Shown here in pieces: positions 60,241 to 64,000 of a DNA stretch of 64,000 nucleotides (the first letter of the stretch is position 1; each line of letters starts with the position of its first letter). The stretch spans positions 62,001 to 126,000 of the forward strand of contig JBBIMP010000012.1 of NCBI GenBank assembly GCA_037444305.1, read 5' to 3'. Made by a program: the position numbers and the translations under genes. The notes under the pieces were generated by a model that worked only from the letters and a program-made list of their open reading frames with translations, was not told the origin of the DNA and made no database searches. This DNA is from JBBIMP01 sp037444305 (GTDB taxonomy: Bacteria; Acidobacteriota; UBA6911).

Positions 60241-61032
60241 ATGGATCTCGGATTGGAGAACAAGGTCGCATTTGTTGCTGCTTCGAGCGCAGGATTGGGG
60301 CGTGCGGTGGCTGAGGCACTTGCGGGCGAGGGAGCCAGGGTTGCTATCTGTGGCCGCGACGCCGGCCGCCTGCGGCAGGCGGCCGAGGAGATACGCTCCC
60401 TGACCAAAGCGGAGATCCTCGCACTTCAGGGTGATGTCACCTCGGAGGAATGCTTGGCATCGATGGTGGCCTCCGTTCTGGCAGAGTGGGGGACAATTCA
60501 TATTCTGGTAAACAATGCGGGGGGTCCGCCTGCCGGGGTTTTCGAAAACCTTGACCTCGAAGCCTGGCGGGATGCCGTACGCCTCAGTTTTCTCAGCGCC
60601 GTGAGCGCGAGCAGGCTAGTTTTGCCCTGCATGAAACGCCAGAAATGGGGACGTATCATCAACATCACCTCGATTTCGGTCAAGCAGCCGGTCGACGGGC
60701 TGATACTGTCAAATGCCGTGCGGTCCGCCGTTGTGGGACTCGGGAAATCGCTGGCCAATGAACTGGCTGCCCATGGAATCCTCGTCAACAACGTTTGCCC
60801 CGGGTACACTCGGACCCGGCGCGTCCTGGAGCTGGCCGAGGCCCGCGCGAGCAAGGAAGGACGGTCCGCGGCTCAGATCCTGGCGGAATGGGAGAAGACC
60901 ATCCCACTCGGCCGGCTGGGCGAACCGGTGGAGTTCGCGTCCCTTGTGGCATTCCTGGCGTCCGAACGCGCTGGATACATCACTGGAACCACCATCCAGG
61001 TCGATGGAGGCTATGTCAAGGGCGTTTTCTAA
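60241..61032 (+). CDS. SDR-family oxidoreductase without the YxxxK pair
   Basis: 263 residues, Rossmann fold. Cofactor loop AASSAGLG (residues 13-20) and NNAGG, NITS (141-144), with the C-terminal YITGTTIQVDGGYV. Where catalytic Tyr and Lys are expected, 13 and 17 positions after S144, this protein has S157 and R161 (LSNAVRSAVVGLGKSLA). This substitution and the ASS-GLG loop also occur in a recognisable subgroup of SDRs, so it is not a sequencing fault. Activity as a classic dehydrogenase is doubtful. ATG at 60241 follows AGAGGG; GTG at 60235 is the alternative. Paired with the cupin gene. Confidence 0.88.
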   Translation: MDLGLENKVAFVAASSAGLGRAVAEALAGEGARVAICGRDAGRLRQAAEEIRSLTKAEILALQGDVTSEECLASMVASVLAEWGTIHILVNNAGGPPAGVFENLDLEAWRDAVRLSFLSAVSASRLVLPCMKRQKWGRIINITSISVKQPVDGLILSNAVRSAVVGLGKSLANELAAHGILVNNVCPGYTRTRRVLELAEARASKEGRSAAQILAEWEKTIPLGRLGEPVEFASLVAFLASERAGYITGTTIQVDGGYVKGVF

Positions 61033-61061
61033 GGGGCACCCGGCCAGGATGAGGGAGAGGA

Positions 61062-61565
61062 TCAGGGAAGCTCCCTGTCCATGATGAGCGCGTCTTCCGA
61101 CGGATCGGAGTAATACCGGGCTCGCCTGCCCGCGAGCCTGAAGCCGCTTTCATGATAAAAGCGGATTGCTGCCTGGTTGGATGCGCGGACCTCCAAATAG
61201 CACCGCCGGCATCCCCGTTCCCGGCCTTCGGATAACGCGTCGGCCAGCATGCGGGATCCGAACCCACGGCGCTGGTGACCCGGCAGGACGCCCACCTTCA
61301 GAATTTCCATGTCTTCGAACAAAATGCGCGCAAGCAGAAAACCGGCCAGGATGCCTTCGGATCCCGTTCCGCCGATGAGCAGCTTGCGGCCGTAGTATTC
61401 CGGCAGGTCCTCGATAACCTGGCGATATGCTTCCCTCCCCCAAAAGGAAAGCCCCGTCGAACGTTCGAGAACTTCCAGCCGCGCGATATCGCCGGCAGTC
61501 AGAGGGGCCAGGCTGATCTCAGGCTCGGATCGGGGAGCGCCGGTGTGCCGCCGGCCGGATTGCAT
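61062..61565 (-). CDS. rimI: RimI-type ribosomal protein/protein N-acetyltransferase
   Basis: 167 residues. GNAT core with motif A VGVLPGHQRRGFGSRMLADALSEGRERGCRRCYLEV and motif B NQAAIRFYHESGFRLAGRRARYY, as in RimI, plus the N-terminal IARLEVLERSTGLSFW. The ATG at 61565 puts the start inside tsaB (47-base overlap); no ribosome site is clear, so the start is tentative. tsaB-rimI adjacency is common in bacteria and supports the name. Confidence 0.88.
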   Translation of the reverse strand: MQSGRRHTGAPRSEPEISLAPLTAGDIARLEVLERSTGLSFWGREAYRQVIEDLPEYYGRKLLIGGTGSEGILAGFLLARILFEDMEILKVGVLPGHQRRGFGSRMLADALSEGRERGCRRCYLEVRASNQAAIRFYHESGFRLAGRRARYYSDPSEDALIMDRELP

Positions 61566-62250
61566 CGGGCGGTCTGATGTAGAGCGGTTCGGCACAGATG
61601 AATTCTCCTTTCCGCCAGATTTGTTTCCGTGACAGTGCCAGCCTGCCAATCTCGGCCGCCAGGAAAAGCTCCGAGGAAACGATCCGCGGCCACCTTCCGG
61701 TGGTGGCGCCCAGCTCCGCCCGGTATCGCTGGGCGCCGTCGCCGGCCAGGAAAATGCGTTTCCCCGCGAGCTGTCTGCCCAGTTCGCTCGGGGCCAGCAG
61801 CGAAGGTTTCGATTCCCTCCGGATCTTCCCTCCGTCGGATGCATACTGGGCGTGAAAGACCTGGTTTCGCTGAGCATCCAGGACAATCCCAAGTGTGCCT
61901 TGAATGTGCGAGAGCGCATGGGCAGCTGCATCGAGGCCGGAAATGCCTGCAAATGGGATCGACAGCGTCTGGGCAAGGCCGATGGCCGTTGCGATCCCAA
62001 TGCGGATTCCGGTGAAAGAGCCCGGCCCGACGCAGGCCGCCACCAGGGCGACCGACTCCAGCTCAACCTTTGTGCAATCCAGGAGGAAATCCACCGACCT
62101 GAGCAGCCCCGCCGAATGCGTCTCCGGAGTGCACAGGCGCAGTTCGGCCACCAGCGATCTGCCCTCGAGCAGGGCCACGCTCCCCCGGGAGCTCGAGGTG
62201 TCCACGGCCAGGATTCTGAGCACTTCGTTTTGCGGCATGACCATTGACAT
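61519..62250 (-). CDS. tsaB: tRNA threonylcarbamoyladenosine biosynthesis protein TsaB
   Basis: Non-catalytic partner of TsaD in making t6A37 of tRNA. 243 residues. It has the ASKHA fold start ILAVDTSSSRGSVALLEG, then THSAGLLRSVDFLLD and VGPGSFTGIRIGIATAIGLAQ, which is the TsaB signature, and LDAQRNQVFHAQY. It lacks the TsaD metal His residues, as expected. A consensus promoter precedes it. rimI overlaps its 3' end. Confidence 0.95.
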   Translation of the reverse strand: MSMVMPQNEVLRILAVDTSSSRGSVALLEGRSLVAELRLCTPETHSAGLLRSVDFLLDCTKVELESVALVAACVGPGSFTGIRIGIATAIGLAQTLSIPFAGISGLDAAAHALSHIQGTLGIVLDAQRNQVFHAQYASDGGKIRRESKPSLLAPSELGRQLAGKRIFLAGDGAQRYRAELGATTGRWPRIVSSELFLAAEIGRLALSRKQIWRKGEFICAEPLYIRPPDAIRPAAHRRSPIRA

Positions 62251-62263
62251 TGTTGAAGGCAGG

Positions 62264-62292
62264 ATTATATACTTGTCGTTCTTTAACTACAA
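62264..62292 (-). promoter_or_regulatory. Promoter of tsaB-rimI
   Basis: On the minus strand TTGTAG (62292-62287), 17-base spacer, TATAAT (62269-62264), 14 bases before the first ATG at 62250. Confidence 0.65.
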
Positions 62293-62437
62293 GGTTTTGA
62301 GCTATTTCCGGCCGATTTCCAGGATCCCGCAACCTATTGCCCCGGTGGTTTTTGCTCCCCGGGAAATCTGCTGTTTGGAGTAGCAGCCAGCCGGCAGAGC
62401 ACCGCCGGGATGCGGTTTGGAGGGGGAAAGCAGGACC

Positions 62438-64000
62438 ATGGAAGACCTCACACCCATGATGAAGCAGTACCATGAGATGAAACAGCGCTACCCCGGCAAG
62501 ATCCTGTTTTTCCGGCTGGGCGACTTCTACGAGATGTTCTACGAGGACGCGGTCCTCGCCTCGAGAGAGCTGGAGATCACCCTGACCTCGCGCAACAAGG
62601 ACAGGAGCGGCGCTCCGATCCCTATGTGCGGCGTGCCGTATCACTCCGTCGACGGCTACATCGCGCGACTGCTGAAAAAGGGCCACAAGATAGCCATCTG
62701 CGATCAGGTTGAGGACCCGAGGGCTGCGGGCAGGCTGGTTCACAGGGAGGTCACCAGAATCTTGACGCCGGGCACGGTGGTGGAGGAAATGCTGCTTGAG
62801 CCAAAGGACCATAACTACCTCGCCTGCGTTTCCAAATCGACGGGCGCGGTCGGCCTGGCCTTCATGGATCTCTCCACCTCCGATTTCTTTGCAACCGAAT
62901 TCGAGGGCGAGGACGCCTGGCAGCAGGCGGTGGATGAAATCAGCCGTTTCGCACCGCGGGAACTGGTCTTGCCCGACGATGTTGCCGAGGAACTCCGGTC
63001 GGACCTTGCCAGGGATTTGCCCGGCGAGTGGATCCCAAGCACCCAGGAGGCGTGGAGCTACAACCTGGACTATGCAAGGCGCCTGCTGCTGGAGCATTTC
63101 TCCCTCGCCACCCTGGACGGCATCGGGTTCGAGGGCAAGCCAAGCGCCGTTGCCGCGGCCGGAGCGCTCATTCACTACCTTCGATCCAACAAACTCGAAT
63201 CTCTCCGGGGGGGGTCGGAGCTGCGCTTCTTCGAACCATCGAAGTACCTGAAGCTGGATGCCGCGACCATAGCCAACCTCGAACTCATCCAGACCCTGGA
63301 TGGCAGCCGGAAAGGGTCTCTGTTCTCCTTCCTGGACCGGACCCGGACCGGAATGGGCGGCCGGATGCTCAAGTTCTGGCTCCTGTCCCCGCTGCTGGAC
63401 CGCGATGCGCTGAGTGCCAGGCTGGATGCGGTGCAGGTGCTTTCGGAGGATGTGCTGAGGCTGGGCCGTCTGGCGGACAGGCTTGCCGATGTGCACGACC
63501 TCGAACGTCTGGTGAGCAGGATTCTTGTGGGTGTGGCCAATCCGCGGGAGCTGCTTGCGTTGCGGGATTCGCTGAAGATCATACCTTCCCTCCGGCCTCT
63601 CCTGCAGGACGTTCGCGGAGGCAGATTGGGCCAGGCATGCAATCAACTGGATGATCTGGAAGAGGCGGTTGGGCTGATCGATACGGCCATCGCCGATGAT
63701 CCGCCGCCGTCGCTCGGTGAGCCCGGGATAATCCGCACCGGATATTCACAGGAACTCGACGAACTGAGATCCATGCGCGCCAGCGGCCGGGAGTACGTTG
63801 CAGCGCTGGAAGGACGCGAGCGGAAGAGGACGGGCATTCAGTCGCTCAAAATCAAGTTCAACCAGGTATTCGGCTATTTCATCGAGGTGACCAAGCCAAA
63901 CCTTCACCTTGTGCCCGCAGATTATGTCCGGAAGCAGACCCTGGTAAGCTGCGAACGGTTCGTGACCGAGGAATTGCATGCGTACGAGGAGAAAATTCTG
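62438..64000 (+). CDS. mutS: DNA mismatch repair protein MutS, 5' part
   Basis: Mismatch recognition ATPase; 521 residues from the ATG at 62438, open to the window edge, so the Walker A, ABC-type signature and the C-terminal tail are outside. Domain I has the mismatch-probing Phe-x-Glu in GDFYEMFYEDA, and PMCGVPYHSVDGYIARLLKKGHKIAICDQVEDP. The connector, lever (LDGSRKGSLFSFLDRTRTGMGGRMLK) and clamp (KIKFNQVFGYFIEVTKPNLH) follow. AGG lies 4 bases before the ATG, and GGAGGGGG further upstream. Complete genes of this type are about 850-880 residues. Confidence 0.98.
   Translation, partial: MEDLTPMMKQYHEMKQRYPGKILFFRLGDFYEMFYEDAVLASRELEITLTSRNKDRSGAPIPMCGVPYHSVDGYIARLLKKGHKIAICDQVEDPRAAGRLVHREVTRILTPGTVVEEMLLEPKDHNYLACVSKSTGAVGLAFMDLSTSDFFATEFEGEDAWQQAVDEISRFAPRELVLPDDVAEELRSDLARDLPGEWIPSTQEAWSYNLDYARRLLLEHFSLATLDGIGFEGKPSAVAAAGALIHYLRSNKLESLRGGSELRFFEPSKYLKLDAATIANLELIQTLDGSRKGSLFSFLDRTRTGMGGRMLKFWLLSPLLDRDALSARLDAVQVLSEDVLRLGRLADRLADVHDLERLVSRILVGVANPRELLALRDSLKIIPSLRPLLQDVRGGRLGQACNQLDDLEEAVGLIDTAIADDPPPSLGEPGIIRTGYSQELDELRSMRASGREYVAALEGRERKRTGIQSLKIKFNQVFGYFIEVTKPNLHLVPADYVRKQTLVSCERFVTEELHAYEEKIL

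Overview
The window is a GC-rich, densely packed chromosomal segment from a Gram-negative (diderm) bacterium. It carries the Kdo pathway (kdsB, kdsA, kdsD), lpxD, lptE and a fused LptF/LptG permease, so the cell makes lipopolysaccharide. It also carries a full Tol-Pal operon and a canonical Ddl and MurJ for peptidoglycan. The Pal lipoprotein with an inserted Ig-like domain, the single-chain LptF-LptG, the DUF151 nuclease beside miaB and recN, and the overall gene style fit an Acidobacteriota-like lineage best. That placement is inference; there is no rRNA in the window. I see no rRNA, CRISPR array, insertion sequence or prophage.

Layout. 1-4.1 kb: the 3' end of priA, a CDF zinc exporter, a stand-alone Cys homologue of the glycine/D-proline reductase B subunits, and two small membrane proteins on the minus strand. 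4.3-8.1 kb: a short operon behind a near-consensus promoter, with two divergent ATP-grasp ligases, a GNAT acetyltransferase and a lysine-2,3-aminomutase-type radical SAM enzyme. This is the best candidate for an undescribed pathway. 8.1-12.5 kb: kdsB-pyrG-kdsA-kdsD, making CMP-Kdo and its CTP. 12.5-16.5 kb: three tRNA genes (Gly-CCC, Val-CAC, Ala-CGC) among exported proteins (HEAT repeats, TPR-like, double TonB-C-like). 16.5-20.5 kb: site-2 protease, HU, dcd, lptE, holA, rpsT. 20.6-28.8 kb: a long plus-strand run, phoH-ddl-DUF465-psd-pssA-(frameshifted lipoprotein)-recO-glyQ-glyS. 28.8-34.5 kb: inositol-phosphate synthase, pyruvate phosphate dikinase and lpxD.

34.6-39.8 kb: murJ-xerD, then metK-ahcY (the methyl cycle) ending in a strong intrinsic terminator. 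39.9-46.1 kb (minus): fused lptFG, then recN-miaB-DUF151. 46.1-51.9 kb: tolQ-tolR-tolA/tonB-like-tolB-pal-cpoB and ssb. 51.9-58.0 kb (minus): SBP-like lipoprotein, HtrA, a metallo-beta-lactamase-fold protein, a DnaC-like ATPase, MoxR and DUF58, several joined by 4-nt overlaps. 58.1-64 kb: an MFS exporter with an AhpD-like protein, a cupin-SDR pair, tsaB-rimI, and mutS running off the right edge.

Translational coupling through ATGA, TGATG or TTGA junctions is frequent. Several genes start with TTG or GTG behind good Shine-Dalgarno sites. Promoters matching TTGACA-17-TATAAT are easy to see, so the housekeeping sigma factor appears to be of the usual sigma-70 type.
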